DNA of 64,000 nucleotides from Monodelphis domestica (GCF_027887165.1 NC_077233.1:177735506-177799505), one strand, 5' to 3'. Positions 22,677 to 33,814 are shown, counted from the first letter of the stretch. Numbers and translations are program-made. Notes: a model not told the origin generated them from the letters alone.

Positions 22677-22851
22677 TCCAAGATGAGAGAGCAAAAGAGA
22701 GGTTTTCAGAATGAGAATATCCCCTAGGCCTTTGATATTTGTTCTGATAGTCTCTTAACCTACTGAACCTTATAATTTTGTTGACTCCTTCAACTCCATC
22801 TCCACTTGTCCACATCTTCTTTCTTCATCAATGTACCTATATATAAGCCAT

Positions 22852-23107
22852 TGTTGCCATTCATTTGATTCAGTTATGTCAGACTCTTCATGACCCCATT
22901 TGGGGGTTTTCTTGGTAAAGAAACTGGGGTTTTGCTATTTCCTTCTCCAACTCATCTTTCAGATGAGACAACTGAGGCAAACAGTGTTAAGTGACTTGTC
23001 CAGAGTCACATAGCTATTAAGTGTTTGAAGCTGGATTTGAACTCATGAAGATTAGTCTTCCTAATTGCAATCCCAGTGCTCTATCCATTGTGCCACCCAC
23101 CTGCCCC
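22852..23107 (-). mobile_element. CORE-SINE family A
   Basis: Reverse orientation: '+ strand gtcagactcttcatgaccccatttgggg' (tail) to 'ctctatccattgtgccacc' (head). Complete copy. Confidence 0.88.
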
Positions 23108-23493
23108 TATATAAGCCATTACCTTTGTCCTTACCTCTTCTGAATTGTACTGTCTCTAAGATCTGAAACTTCGAAACTATTCTCCCAGGACAACTCCAAG
23201 AAACTCATGATATAAAAAAAAGGATATCCACCACCATAGAAGGAACAGAAGGAGTCTGAATAGAAACTAAAACATGCCATTCTTTACCTCATTTCTTCTG
23301 TGCATTTAATGACATAACAAACATGGGAATTTGTATTATATGATAATATATGTACAACCTATATTTTATTTGGGGAAGGAGAAGGAGTACAGGAGAGAGA
23401 AAGAGAACATGGATTGCAAAATATCAGAAAACAAATACTGAAAAATTATATTGACATGTAATTTGGAAAAAATTCCTCATTAAAAAAACAAAC

Positions 23494-23692
23494 AAAAAAC
23501 CAACCATGCCTCTATCTTAGAATCAATATTATGCATTGGTTCCAAGGCAGAGGAGTGGTAAAGCTAGGCAATGGGGGTCAAGTGACTTGCCCAGGGTCAC
23601 AGAGCTGGGAAATGTCTGAGGCCAGATTTGAACCTAGGACCTCCCATCTCTAGGCCTGGCTCTCAGTCCACTGAGCTACCCAGCTGACCCCT
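23494..23692 (-). mobile_element. SINE family B
   Basis: Reverse orientation: 'ctctatcttagaatcaatat...ggggtcaagtgacttgcccagggtcac...ctcagtccactgagctacccagctg'. Preceded by an A-rich/CA-rich border at 23480-23495. Confidence 0.9.
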
Positions 23693-23715
23693 TCATGGAC
23701 CTTTATGACAGAGGC

Positions 23716-23792
23716 AGGTACAAGTTCATTATCTGAAGTGAGATTTGAACCTAGACCTCCTATTTCTATGCCTGGCTCTCAATTCACTGCCT
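23716..23792 (-). mobile_element. SINE family B head fragment
   Basis: 'gatttgaacctagacctcctatttctatgcctggctctcaattcactg' repeats the head of the copy immediately to its left; a partial second copy or local duplication. Confidence 0.65.
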
Positions 23793-24600
23793 CTCCAACA
23801 TCTTTCCTTTATAGTGACTTTCATTTCCTTTATTCCATATCACTTCTCTCAGTCAACCTCTCCAAATTCTGGTTCATTTGCTTTCACACCTAGACTGAGC
23901 TCAGTGCTTTACCACTTCCCTTTTTCTAAGGTTTCTCTGCTAGAATCTCTTGTGTCCCATCCTCTTCTTGTATCTTACCTATGAATCCTCATCCCTGGGT
24001 AATTGCCACCACTCAGACTCCAACTTTGTTCCACATTTACTGAACATCACTGGGGAAAATATCATGCAATTGAACTGATTTCACTATAATTCTCAGCACA
24101 TACTCTCAACTGGACCTTTATTATTTTTTCACTACTTTTCTACTCTACTCTTGTAGCAAGCATGGCCAAGGTCAGGAAGGGAATCCATTTCCCAAGATGC
24201 TTGGGCCTTAGAGCAGGAATTCTCTTTGGAAGAATAATAATTTCATTCCCATGAGTCTGTGTATCCATATTGCATCAAAATAGTCATAAGCTCACCCAAC
24301 ACTCCATATCCCTTTCCATGACTCTGTCTCCCATGTTTAGAATGTACTCCTGCCAAGAAGTGCTGCTAAATGTTTATAACTGGATCTCAGGGGAAAAAGA
24401 TAAAAGAAATATATGTGTGACCCAGTTTCAAGTTTAATCTGTATCATTAATATTTTCTCCATCATTCTCTTAAGTCTAGATAATCAACAAAATCATAAAT
24501 CAAGTCCTGGTCTGTAGCTTGTGGTAATATTTAAGATGTAAATGTTCATACTGAAAACCTCATGATCTCTTTTGTGCCAGACTGAGCTGGCACAAAATAT
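23793..24600. other. Unclassified pyrimidine-leaning sequence
   Basis: Phrasing resembles decayed L2 but no landmark is good enough to call it. No gene recognised. Confidence 0.35.
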
Positions 24601-25075
24601 CCCTTCTTCTATCAACTTCTACCTCATGCCCTTGCCTTTTTTTAGGACGTAGCTCAGTCACTACCTTTTGCCTGAAACCTTTCTCGATATCTTCCCCTAC
24701 CAACTTCTAGCACTTTTCCTCCCAAAGTATCTAGTATTTTATGTTTTATTTGTGTTTTAATCTTTGTATTTTTCTATTTACACTATGGGTAATATTCATC
24801 CTGAATATATATCGATTATATGTAATATAATATAATTGAGCAATAATATAACATATAATATAGCAAACACATACATATACATATATGTACACACACCTAG
24901 ACATATATGCTTGTCTATATGTGTGAATGTGTGTATTATTATCATTTTCCCCATTAGAACGTAAGTTCCTTGGGATCAGATATTCAGTCACTCTTTGTAT
25001 TTGGGTTTCCAGTACCTAACAAATGACCCAACACATAGTAGATATACTGTTATGATTACTGATAGATATTTACTA
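24601..25075 (+). mobile_element. L2 LINE 3' region with AT-rich interruption
   Basis: Left part 'cctgaaacctttctcgatatcttcccc' and right part 'ccattagaacgtaagttccttgggatcag...gtttccagtacctaac...acatagtagatatac' match the L2 3' end. Between them (about 24790-24950) lies AT- and CA-rich low-complexity DNA. Confidence 0.6.
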
Positions 25076-25091
25076 ATTGATTAATGTTTGT

Positions 25092-25407
25092 TGAAGATAG
25101 TGACAAAATGGAGTCATTTTCCCAGCATTTGACCATATGGGGGTATAATTAAATGGTCTGGGGGGGTCACAAAATATCCCTGATATTACTAAGGACAAGG
25201 AGACAACACGGCCTAGATGTGGAAATGTTCTGGCATACTGTATATGTGCCATACTATATATTTCACCTCCTTCAAAATCTGGGTCTAAAAACTCTTCACC
25301 AACTAACTCCTTGTACTGTGTCAGGTCCTTGTTGCAACGTTTCTGCTTCTATTCTCGACGAGTATTCTCGTCTCTTTCCAGAGGGTTCACCTCTGGAGGC
25401 CACAACA
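25092..25407 (+). mobile_element. Possible solo LTR
   Basis: About 310 bp running from 'tgacaaaatggagtcattttccc' to 'ctctggaggccacaaca', with a CTCGACGAGTATTCTCGTCTC block, including a CGAGNNNNCTCG-like dyad, near its 3' side. I recall similar LTRs in marsupials, but I cannot find a target duplication. Confidence 0.4.
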
Positions 25408-25479
25408 TCTGCTGAGTACTTGTAGCAATTTGGGCTACTTTTTATCCTTGTATGTATCTTGTATCCTAAGTATAACAAT

Positions 25480-25792
25480 GCTTGAAGATAAATGATACTG
25501 AAAAGGAAGAAGTGAAGGAGACTATTTCAGAGATATCTCAGAAAATTTGCATGAATTGATGTAGAGTGAACAGAACCAGGAGAACCATTCACATAATTAG
25601 AATAATTGTAAAGACAAACAATTTTGAAAGACTTAAGAACTCTAATCAAAACACTGACTAATCAGCATTCCAGAATACTGATGATAAAGCATAGTACCCT
25701 CTTCTGGACAGAGAGAAGATGGATTTTATATATAGAATGAGAAAAAAGACATTTTTGGCATGACTGATATAGAAATTCATTTTAGTTGACCA
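25480..25792 (+). mobile_element. Old L1-type 3' fragment, split by a SINE
   Basis: 'gcatgaattgatgtagagtgaacagaaccaggagaacc' and the following 'aaagacttaagaactctaatcaaaacactgac' are typical of an L1 ORF2 end and 3'UTR in marsupials (compare 'agcagaaccaggagaac' at 5620 and 29932). It resumes after the SINE at 26009. Confidence 0.6.
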
Positions 25793-25805
25793 TGTATATT
25801 TGTTT

Positions 25806-26008
25806 TTTTGTTTATTTATTTATTTAAAAACCCTTACCTTCCATCTTGGAGTATTGGCTCCAATCCAAGAGCAGTAAGGGCTAGGCAATGGGGGTCAAGT
25901 GACTTGTCCAGGGTCACACAGCTGGGAAATGTCTGAGGCCAGATTTGAACCTAGGACCTCCCGTCTCTAAGCCTGGCTCTCAATCCACTGAGCTACCCAG
26001 CTGCCCCC
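25806..26008 (-). mobile_element. SINE family B with 13-bp target-site duplication
   Basis: Full-length reverse copy from 'aaacccttaccttccatcttgg' to 'gagctacccagctgcccc'. Flanked by the exact direct repeat tgtatatttgttt at 25793-25805 and 26009-26021, inside an older L1-type fragment. Confidence 0.92.
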
Positions 26009-26021
26009 TGTATATTTGTTT

Positions 26022-26615
26022 AAAAGATTTTAGTTTTCTTTTCATCTTTTTAATTTAGGTGAAGGAAGTGGCAAAGAGATAGAATAAAAGCTTGTTTATT
26101 TGGGGGAAAACAAATATAGGAGATTTAGGGTTGATAATTTAATTTTAGTAGAGATGGTTTATTACTATTTCTGCTTTCTTCTCTAATTCAAATAGAATAT
26201 ATTAACCAGAAAAACCTTTTTTGGATAGAACTCAAGACCCTTTGATCAGATAGACAAACATAACCAATCACAGGGGTGATATTCTGGAAGAACAATGGGT
26301 ATGTATGGGATTAAAAAAATAATTCAGTAAGTTTTATTTTCTGAATGCAAACTGCAAAGATGTACAGAGACAAAATGATCAAAAAGCAAACAGATCTTAA
26401 GAATTTCCCATTTAACCCTTCACAAGTTTTTATATCATGTACTTTATGCTTATACTCATGAAGCATCTTCATGTGATGAGCTATTTTGTTACGCATGTTC
26501 TCTCTTTAGCATCAACCACTTGGCTGCAACCTAATTTTTGTTGTCCTTCATTCCATGGTCTAGTTCCCTATGAGTGGGCCTGGTGCATTTCTAGTTTGGA
26601 GAGAGACAATCAGAA

Positions 26616-26616
<1 letters not shown>
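26022..26616. other. Unclassified sequence (start may continue the L1-type fragment)
   Basis: The first 80 bp probably belong to the L1 remnant at 25480-25792. The rest has no recognised feature. Confidence 0.35.
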
Positions 26617-26672
<56 letters not shown>

Positions 26673-26757
26673 CACAGAGAGACACAGAGAGACACAGAGA
26701 GAGAGAGACACAGAGAGACAGAGACAGAGAGAGAGACACACACACACACACAGAGAG

Positions 26758-26790
<33 letters not shown>
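26617..26790. repeat. Compound (GA)n/(CAGA)n/(CA)n microsatellite
   Basis: Alternating GA, GACA and CA blocks over about 175 bp. The long open frames across it are artefacts. Confidence 0.97.
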
Positions 26791-26792
<2 letters not shown>

Positions 26793-27804
26793 CAATAATA
26801 GTATGAAAGGCTCCTCACTGTGGAAATCAGGCAGAGCCAGCCAAATCAGAAACCCAAGGAAATTTAACTCAAAGCCATCTCCTACCTTCTGGGAATTGGA
26901 GGTAAACACTGAGTCACCAGTAAGAATATTAGAAATGAGATATTCTTGCAAGTCTTAGGTAGCTTTAACTACTAAAGGTTAAACTCTGCATTCTAGTTAA
27001 AAAGCGATTCATTTCTTACAAATAAAAAAAAAGGAAAAAGGGGAAAAATCATCTTGCCTTGGTAATATGTAGCACTTTGAGAATGCCCCTATTTTTACTG
27101 AGAAGAAGCCTGGGAAATTGAATTCTGAGTGTTGAGGACACAGTTCAAAAGTTTCAAAACCTGGCATACCCGCTTTGCTGGAGAAGAATAATGAGGTCGA
27201 ATAGCCACAACTGCTGGAGTAGTCTCACTCTATTGAATTGCATCAGCTTTAGACAACTGGATTTGAACTGTGACTTGTGAAACACAATGTCGTAAATAGC
27301 ATGGCGGGGTGAACTTTTCAGTCTCTCCATTTCTGACACATTTCCATAGAAGCCCTTTAAGCTGACGAGCTCAACTCAAGCCTCTTTCTTTCCCAATAAG
27401 AATGCATTTTAATAATTGTACAGGCCGCTGGGATTGCCCCTCTAGCTAGCAGAATTGCCTGAGCTCTAATTCCAAACTTGCTGACATGTCTTTTTTTTTT
27501 TAACCTTCACACAATTACACTTTATCAAAATCTGGTGTAATCAATTCACTCCGTTATTACAGCAGAAGCTAGTACTTCCAACAACCAAGGCTTGCTTTTG
27601 AATGGAGGCAGATGAAAGTAACATTCTTTCAGTCAAAAAGCAAACCAGATACATTTTTAATTGGTAGTTTTAAAAAATGGTTAGTTTCCTTTTCCATCTC
27701 ATATTTTTCTAGTCATCCCTCCCTCCCTGTTCTCTCCTGCAACAATATTCATAATAATAATTCACATAAATATTGCTGGGAAAGGAAACAACATGCTGAA
27801 GTGG
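26791..27804. other. Repeat-free sequence with a possible conserved element
   Basis: No mobile element recognised. The part at 27110-27480 has balanced composition, contains rare CpGs (ACCCGC, GGTCGA, TGTCGTAA, GACGAGC, GCCGCTG) and homeobox-like ATTTTAATAATTG. This pattern is compatible with a constrained non-coding element, though nothing proves it. Confidence 0.35.
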
Positions 27805-28265
27805 AAAGAGGGCTAGTGCAGGAGTCATAGGACCTGAGTTCAAATATTAGTGCTGCCACTTAAAATGTGTGACTTTTTAATATTGTTATTGGTGTTGTTT
27901 TGAGACTGGGTGTCCTTACCTTACTGAGGCTGGGAAGTTCTGTAGCCCCAGTTCCAATGCCACTGATTGGCAAGGAAAGCTTTATGTTCCTGCTCTGTTT
28001 TTCTTTTCTGGACTATTTCACCTCTCCTTAGGCAGGCTGCTCCCTCTGATTCTGGGGCCACATCATATTAATGTTGAACTTGATGAAAACAAGCAATTAG
28101 CTTTAGTTCTACTGTAACTCAGAACTCCTGAGTTCAAGAAATTCACCAAGCTTGGTTTCTCTAGCATCAGGGACTACAGATGTATACCACCACACCTGGT
28201 AAATATGGGTAACATTAGGCAAGTCACTTATCCTCTTTAGGCTTCAGTTTGCTCACATGAAAAAT
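27805..28265 (+). mobile_element. MIR-type SINE split by a 7SL pseudogene
   Basis: Left part 'ggagtcataggacctgagttcaaatattagtgctgccactt' and right part 'aggcaagtcacttatcctctttaggcttcagtttgctc' join to form an ordinary MIR. The 7SL sequence at 27902-28199 sits exactly where the MIR is interrupted. Confidence 0.75.
27902..28199 (-). pseudogene. 7SL (SRP) RNA pseudogene, full length
   Basis: Read on the - strand this matches 7SL RNA from end to end over 298 bp (the human RNA is about 299 nt). It starts ccaggtgtggtgg (7SL gccgggcgcggtgg), then has ctgtagtccc, actcaggagttctgagttacagtag (7SL tccaggagttctgggctgtagtg), aacattaatatgatg (7SL catcaatatggtga), gcctaaggagaggtgaa (7SL gcctaaggaggggtgaa), cagagcagg, aatcagtggcat, and ends near acccagtctca. 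Mismatches are scattered and there is an A-rich stretch after the 3' end. Flanking MIR sequence shows an imperfect repeat (taaaatgtgtgac/taaatatgggtaac), consistent with L1-type retroposition. It is not a functional SRP RNA gene because conserved stem sequences are altered. Confidence 0.85.
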
Positions 28266-28271
28266 GAAGGG

Positions 28272-28889
28272 TGTTAAGGGTAAAATTAGGGTTGTTGACT
28301 GATTACATTATATTAGTGGTCACCAGGGATTAAAATTCAATCCCAATGAAATGCTCAAGTCAGTTTGGGATTTTTATGGTGGTTTAATTACAATAGAAGG
28401 AAGAAATTAAGAGGGAGAAGAAGGTAAGGGTAGGAGTTTTTCTCTGGCCTGGAATAAATCAAAGGGAGTTCAGAGGCCTCAGCCAAGGGTCCTTCTCAGA
28501 CAATTAAATCTTTCTTGGCTTCCAGCCACAAGGCCTCCTTTGAGATGAGGGGCCTCCTAAGAGGAGAGTGCTTTTCAGGAGGTCAAGGAAAGGAGGAATC
28601 AGTCTGACCACTCACCAAGGTCGCTCAGGGAAGACGCCTCACCTAAACTTTGCTACAGAGCCAAACACTGCAAGCACAACCAAAACACTGCCCAGAGCTC
28701 CCAACACCACTCAGAGAGAGCTCACAGGAAGTGATGTAAATTATATAGGAAGTTCTTTACATCACTTCCTGTGTCTCACATGTACCAATGGTAACTTAAG
28801 CTTGGATTAGGATAGCCCAGGGGGTCAGTCAGTTGTTTCTGATTTGTCACTTGCTAGCACGTGCCAGTCATAGGCCATCATTCCCTACA
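28272..28889 (-). mobile_element. LTR-like element (solo LTR candidate)
   Basis: About 618 bp, with - strand start TGTAGGGAATG and end CTTAACA (TG...CA). It contains an 18-bp perfect inverted repeat (28723-28740/28756-28773) rich in ETS-type and ATF/CEBP-type motifs. No clear target duplication was found, so the boundaries are tentative. Confidence 0.45.
28723..28773. repeat. 18-bp perfect inverted repeat, 15-nt spacer
   Basis: Left arm cacaggaagtgatgtaaa at 28723-28740; right arm is its exact reverse complement at 28756-28773. Each arm contains GGAAG (ETS core) and TGATGTAA (ATF/CEBP-like). Confidence 0.95.
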
Positions 28890-29393
28890 GTTAATCCTTA
28901 AGTGGAGATGTATACATTCTTGGTTGCTAGAATTCTAAAGAAAAAGTAGGGTGGAATAAATCTAAAATTCACAAGGGGTAGATGTAGATGAACTAGAGGT
29001 TTCTTCTACCTCTACATTAATGATCCTTTCATCTTGTAACCCAAGTTTCCAGTTTAGACTGAAAGGAAAGGTGCTCCTAATTGGTGGAGAGAATGATGAC
29101 AACACTGACTGCTAGTTTGAGGAGTGGAGTTGGTATTAGTAGGGAAAAGAGATATTCTCTATTTCTTCCTCAATAGAAAGAAAGCATGATGATTCTAAGA
29201 CTCTCTTAGAGACCAACATCAGTGAGGAGAGAAAGTAAAAAAATGCTTTGGGAGTGGCTAACAAGTTGAGGTGTTAGCTCCTTTACTACATGTCCCTGAT
29301 TTCTAGCTTGCCTTGTCAGAGACAGGTATTTTTTCTTAGGTGAAAGTGGGATGTCTCTTGGTTGAACAACGATCTCATCATGTTTCCATCTAA
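28890..29393. other. Unclassified intergenic sequence
   Basis: Nothing recognised here. Confidence 0.35.
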
Positions 29394-29404
29394 AGAGATT
29401 ATTT

Positions 29405-30412
29405 GGGCAGTTTTCACACAATGAAATCAAAACTATCCATAAGCACATGGAAAAAGTATCCAAAATCCCTCCTGATTAGAGAAATTTAAATTAAAACAAC
29501 TCTGAGGTACCACCTTATACCTAGCAGACTGGCCAATATAGAGAGCAAAGGAAAGTGTTGGAGGGGATGTGGCAAAATTGGGACACTAATACACTGTTGG
29601 TGAAGTTGTGAATTGGTACAACCATTCTGGAAGGCAATTTGGAACTATGCCCAAAGGACTTTAAAAGAATGCCTACCCTTTGACCTAGTCATACCACTGC
29701 TGGTTTTGTACCCCACAGAGATAATAAGGAAAAAAATGTATAATAATATTTATAGCTACTCTGTGGAAGCAAAAAATTGAAAAATGAGGGGGTGCCCTTC
29801 AATTGGGGAATGACTGAACAAATTGTAGTATATGAGAGTGATGGAATATTATTGTGCTAAAAGGAATAATGAACTGGAGGAATTTCATGTGAACTGGAAA
29901 GACCTCTAAGAATTGATGCAGAGTTAAAGGAGCAGAACCAGGAGAACATTGTACACAGAGACTGATACACTGTGGTACAATTGATTGTAATGGACTTCTC
30001 TACTAGCAGCAAAGCAATGACCTAGGTCCATCTAGAGGAACTTATGAAAAAGAATGCTATCCACATCCAGAGAAAGAACTGTGGAAATAGAAATGCAGAA
30101 GAAAAACATATATACTATATGCATATAATATAAATGTGCATATATATATCATGTAGTTTGATACAGATATGATTAGGGTTTTGATGTTAAAAGATCACTC
30201 TGCTGCAAATATGAACAACATGGAAATAGGTTTTGAATATACATATACATATGCATGTATAACCCAGTAGAACTGCTTGTCAGCTTCAGGAGAGGGGAAG
30301 AAAGAGTGGGGGTGGAGGGGAGGTTGAAATCATGAATCATGTAACCATGGGAAAATATTCTAAATAAAAAAGATTTTTTAAAAAGATACATGAAAATGTA
30401 AAAAAGAGAGAG
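29405..30412 (+). mobile_element. 5'-truncated L1 (ORF2 C-terminus and 3'UTR)
   Basis: Starts at an ORF2 C-terminal position nearly the same as in the copy at 5056 ('gaaatcaaaactatccataagcacatgg') and runs through 'ctctgaggtaccaccttatacc', 'gccaatatagagagcaaagg' and 'gcagaaccaggagaacattgtacacag' to a G-rich 3'UTR and AATAAA. A near-exact repeat, agagattattt/agagatcattt (29394-29404 and 30413-30423), probably is the target duplication. It carries many stops and is older than the copy at 5 kb. Confidence 0.8.
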
Positions 30413-30423
30413 AGAGATCATTT

Positions 30424-30930
30424 GCTCTTATCTATTTTCTGGTAAGTTTTAATTTTTAAAACTTCCTGATTTCTGTTTGCTAGCTGCTGGCATCAATAGA
30501 TTTACTTGCTATTCACTTTTTTGTGATTGTCTTTTGTGTAGCTAGTAGTTGGTAAAAAATGGTCTAGTTGGTATTGTAAAATTGGTATTCGCTTCCTTTT
30601 TAACAGATGACAGCTGAAAAAAACCAGCCTTTTGAACCTAAAAATAAAGGTGTTCCTAGATCAACAGTTTCAGGAGGGGGTAGTGCAGGGATGGGTAGAA
30701 GCAGATAGATATCATTTTAGTCTGGTACCACTCTCTCTCAGAGATGAACCAAGTGGGCAGCTGTTTCTAACTCACCTTATGGTAGGAATCACAGTCGTCT
30801 GGGGGCAAGATTCCAGAGATATTTATAAATGCCTCCCATAAAGAGCTGCCAGACAATTCATTTAGACATTACATGAGGATAGACACATCTTACATAGCAT
30901 ACAGACTGACCTTACAACCTATGAAGGCAA
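30424..30930. other. Unclassified intergenic sequence
   Basis: No gene or mobile element recognised. Confidence 0.35.
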
Positions 30931-30934
30931 GAAG

Positions 30935-31355
30935 GCAAGTATCATGCAAAAGCACTGGGTTCAAAGGCAAAAGACCTGGTGTCAAGTCCCAGTTTTGCCA
31001 CTTGTCATAGAATAATACATTTAGGACAGAAAATGATAAAAAAAGATAGTTTAGGTTAAAAGTTAAACCTTTCTCCCATTTTGTTGATTAAGGAAACTGA
31101 GACCTAGAGGAGTTAAATGACTTGTTCAAGGTCACAGAGGCAGCATGTAGCAAAGCCTGAATTCCTCCTGGACATGAACTCCGGGACTGATTCATAATCA
31201 GGCTCTCTTTCCATTTTATTGTGCAACATTCAACTAAGTGACCTTGGAGAAGTAACTTCACTTTCCTATCCTTCAGCTTACTCATTTGCAGTGGGGAGCA
31301 GTCAGACTAGATGATCTCAGAGATCTCCTGCAGCTCCAACACTAGAAGACTCTGA
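30935..31355. mobile_element. Cluster of MIR-type SINE pieces
   Basis: 30940-31010 resembles a MIR head on +. 31060-31180 ('attaaggaaactgagacctagaggagttaaatgacttgttcaaggtcacag') is a MIR core on -. 31195-31355 ('agtgaccttggagaagtaacttc...agactagatgatctcagagatctcctgcagctcc') is a MIR with L2-like tail on +. Confidence 0.7.
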
Positions 31356-31826
31356 ATTCTAGGTGGAAAGGACAGTTGGCACCAGTCAAGTTGACCAGGA
31401 ACCTCTGAGGCACTGTTCATTCTTGCTAACACTACAGAATTCTTTATATGGAGAAAGGAAATGGAGGGTAGAATCATTAATTGTGTGCCATGGAGAGAGC
31501 AGAACCAGAATTCAAAGAACCTCATTAACCCTTCTCTTGCCCAATAGAGGAGTGTGAAGTAGGGGAGACACCTGGCTTCCTGATGAGGCTTTCACCCTTC
31601 ATCTGTACCCACATTAGTATGTCTGAGAAAAGGTGAAGGAGGCAGTTACTTCACATCAAAGATTTTCCCCTGTCTGGGGTAGCATTCCGCAGTAGCCAAG
31701 CAATATAATTAAAGGTGACAGCTCTTTTAAAAATGAACAACCAGCTCCCTTTTTCTTTTAGTTGTTGCCAGTTGCTACCTCCCATCCAAGCTCTCTTTCC
31801 CCATCCTACAATAATCCCAGTTTTGT

Positions 31827-31827
<1 letters not shown>
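31356..31827. other. Unclassified intergenic sequence
   Basis: Nothing recognised here. Confidence 0.35.
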
Positions 31828-31914
<87 letters not shown>

Positions 31915-31946
31915 CATATATATGTGTATATATATATATGTATATA
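31828..31946. repeat. (CT)n followed by (TA)n/(TG)n microsatellite
   Basis: About 86 bp of almost perfect CT dinucleotides, then about 30 bp of TA/TG alternation. Confidence 0.97.
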
Positions 31947-32589
31947 CATTTTTAAAAATCAAAAACCTTTTTGATCCTTTTTTTAAAAGGTTTTCTTTGT
32001 TCATGAGGGGGGGAAAAGAGGTAGGCAAGTTTTCAGCAATATTTTGCAGCATAAGGTGTCAGGAACCATTACTGGGAAGTGCAAAGCCTCAGTCCATGTT
32101 GGAATATGTCATTTCTCTTTGAAAAACTGCACTCCAAGATAAGTGCCCTCTTGCTTCTGTTTTTCTTTTATAGCTCAAGCTTTCCTCTTAAGCAATTTTT
32201 TGTTAAAAGGGAAAAGAACTTTGAGCCATTGTGGAAAGCTGCTTATATTTACTCTATGGGGTGAAGAAAGGAGAGAAGTGACTTGAACCTAGAGAAAATT
32301 ATGGGAGAAGAGGTACACTGGTAAAAAGCAGATGGGCTCCCTATTTCACTCCAGACCCTCAAGTCTTCTGATTTCTGTTTCTGGAATAGCCTCTGCAGGG
32401 AACCTAACCAGAAGGAGAAAACAAGGGAAGAGTTGAGGACAACTGCATCTTGGCCAGATGATAAAAGTAGTAAATTCTCTCTTGAATGTACTGAGTATTA
32501 TCATGGATATTTTCCTTTCCCTTCACCTACCTATTGCATTTTGTTTTTACTTCCAATTTTTCTCCCATGGAAGATATGGAGAGTGGGCT
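31947..32589. other. Unclassified intergenic sequence
   Basis: Nothing recognised here. Confidence 0.35.
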
Positions 32590-32715
32590 ATAGTAGAATG
32601 TGACCCTGAGGAAGGCAAATCTCTGGAATCAGTTCCCTTGCCTGTATCATGAGGAGGCTGGATTCATTGGCCTCTAAGATCCCTTCTAGTTCTAAATCTT
32701 TGGTCCTATAATCTT
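32590..32715 (+). mobile_element. MIR-type SINE 3' part
   Basis: 'ggctggattcattggcctctaagatcccttctagttctaaatctttgg' is the conserved MIR 3' region. Confidence 0.7.
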
Positions 32716-32724
32716 TAGATGATA

Positions 32725-32968
32725 ACTAGGCGGCATAGTGGATAAAAACACCAGACCTGGAGTCCAGAAGACCTGGTTTCAAATCTAATCTCAGACACTT
32801 ACTAGCTTTGCAACCCTGGGCAACTTAACCTAATCCTGTTTGCCTCAGCTTCCTCATCTGTAAAATAAGCTGGAGAAGGAACTGGTAAACTACTCTAGTA
32901 TTTTTGCCAAGAAAATCCCAAATGGGGTCATGAAGATTAGGATAAAACTGAAATGGCTGAACAACAGA
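32725..32968 (+). mobile_element. CORE-SINE family A
   Basis: Full-length: 'aactaggcggcatagtggata...gacacttactagctttgcaaccctgggcaa...atcccaaatggggtcatgaag...gaaatggctgaacaac'. Confidence 0.88.
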
Positions 32969-32989
32969 AACTTATATGAGTTAAATTAA

Positions 32990-33429
32990 TGTCCAATAAC
33001 TCCAAGTATTATATTTTATAAGATTTATTAGTAATCACTTGAAGTAGAAGAAATGAAAAAAATAGAAATACAAAACTCTAGTATGGTATGACCATGTGAG
33101 TAAACTTCCCTGCCAAGCTCTTCCCCCAGCCTAATTTTATAAAGTTTATTAATAATTACTTGAAATAGAAGAAATGATAATAATAAAAGAAATAGAAGTA
33201 TAAGACTTAATTATCTAACAAAAATAAAATCACATGAGTAAATTCTCCTGCCTGGCTCCAAGCCAGCTTCAGCCACTGTGATCAGGGAAAAAGAGAGAGA
33301 GATGGGGTAATACTAAAACTTTATCCTTCGTGCCCATGCACTGTTGGCATTCAGCGTAAGCATGCAAATGGGATGCTGGGTAAGAGAGTCCTGGGGAGCA
33401 AATTCTATCTACACAAACTCATCATAACA
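32990..33429 (-). mobile_element. Solo-LTR-like element with internal duplication
   Basis: About 440 bp, TG...CA on the - strand (start TGTTATGATGAG). Its 3' portion (+ strand 'ttatattttataagatttattagtaatca') closely resembles the same part of the provirus LTRs ('ttatattttaagagatttattagtgatca'), so it belongs to a related LTR family. A segment of about 110 bp is present twice (33010-33120 and 33135-33245). No target duplication is convincing. Confidence 0.55.
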
Positions 33430-33689
33430 TTGCTGACCACTAGATGAAATGCTTAATTAAGGAGAACTGTCTTATGGAGGTTTGGGGATTTATAATGGCA
33501 GAGGGAGAAGCCAAATCAAAGAAATAATATATAAAAATGGAAAATGGAAAGTAGACATTGCATTGGTAGAGTTGGCAACAATAATTGCTTTTCACAGATG
33601 TTTAGGTGAGGAGAGAATTCTTGGTGCTGTTTCCTACCTAAAATTATCTTTCATTTACTTAATGGTATTAAAGGTATAGGCCCCCTTCA

Positions 33690-33790
33690 TACCTCCCAAT
33701 AGAATATAAGCTTCTCAAGAGAACAGACATATTTTGGTTTGCCTTTTTACCTAGCATCCAGGCACAGTGTCTTTCATGGTTACAATTATT
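33690..33790 (+). mobile_element. L2-type 3' tail
   Basis: 'caatagaatataagcttctcaagagaacagac...gcctttttacctagcatccaggcacagtg' is an L2-like terminal pattern. Confidence 0.5.
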
Positions 33791-33813
33791 AGCAATCAAG
33801 GGACACTTCTTTC

Positions 33814-33814
<1 letters not shown>

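Noticed and set aside
19816..23107. tRNA genes (B-box-like ggttcaaatc motifs)
   Set aside because: All such motifs lie in tRNA-derived SINE heads that cannot fold into a complete tRNA.
27902..28199. Functional SRP RNA gene
   Set aside because: Substitutions are spread through conserved stems, the copy sits in a MIR and there is an A-rich 3' border; typical of a retrocopy.
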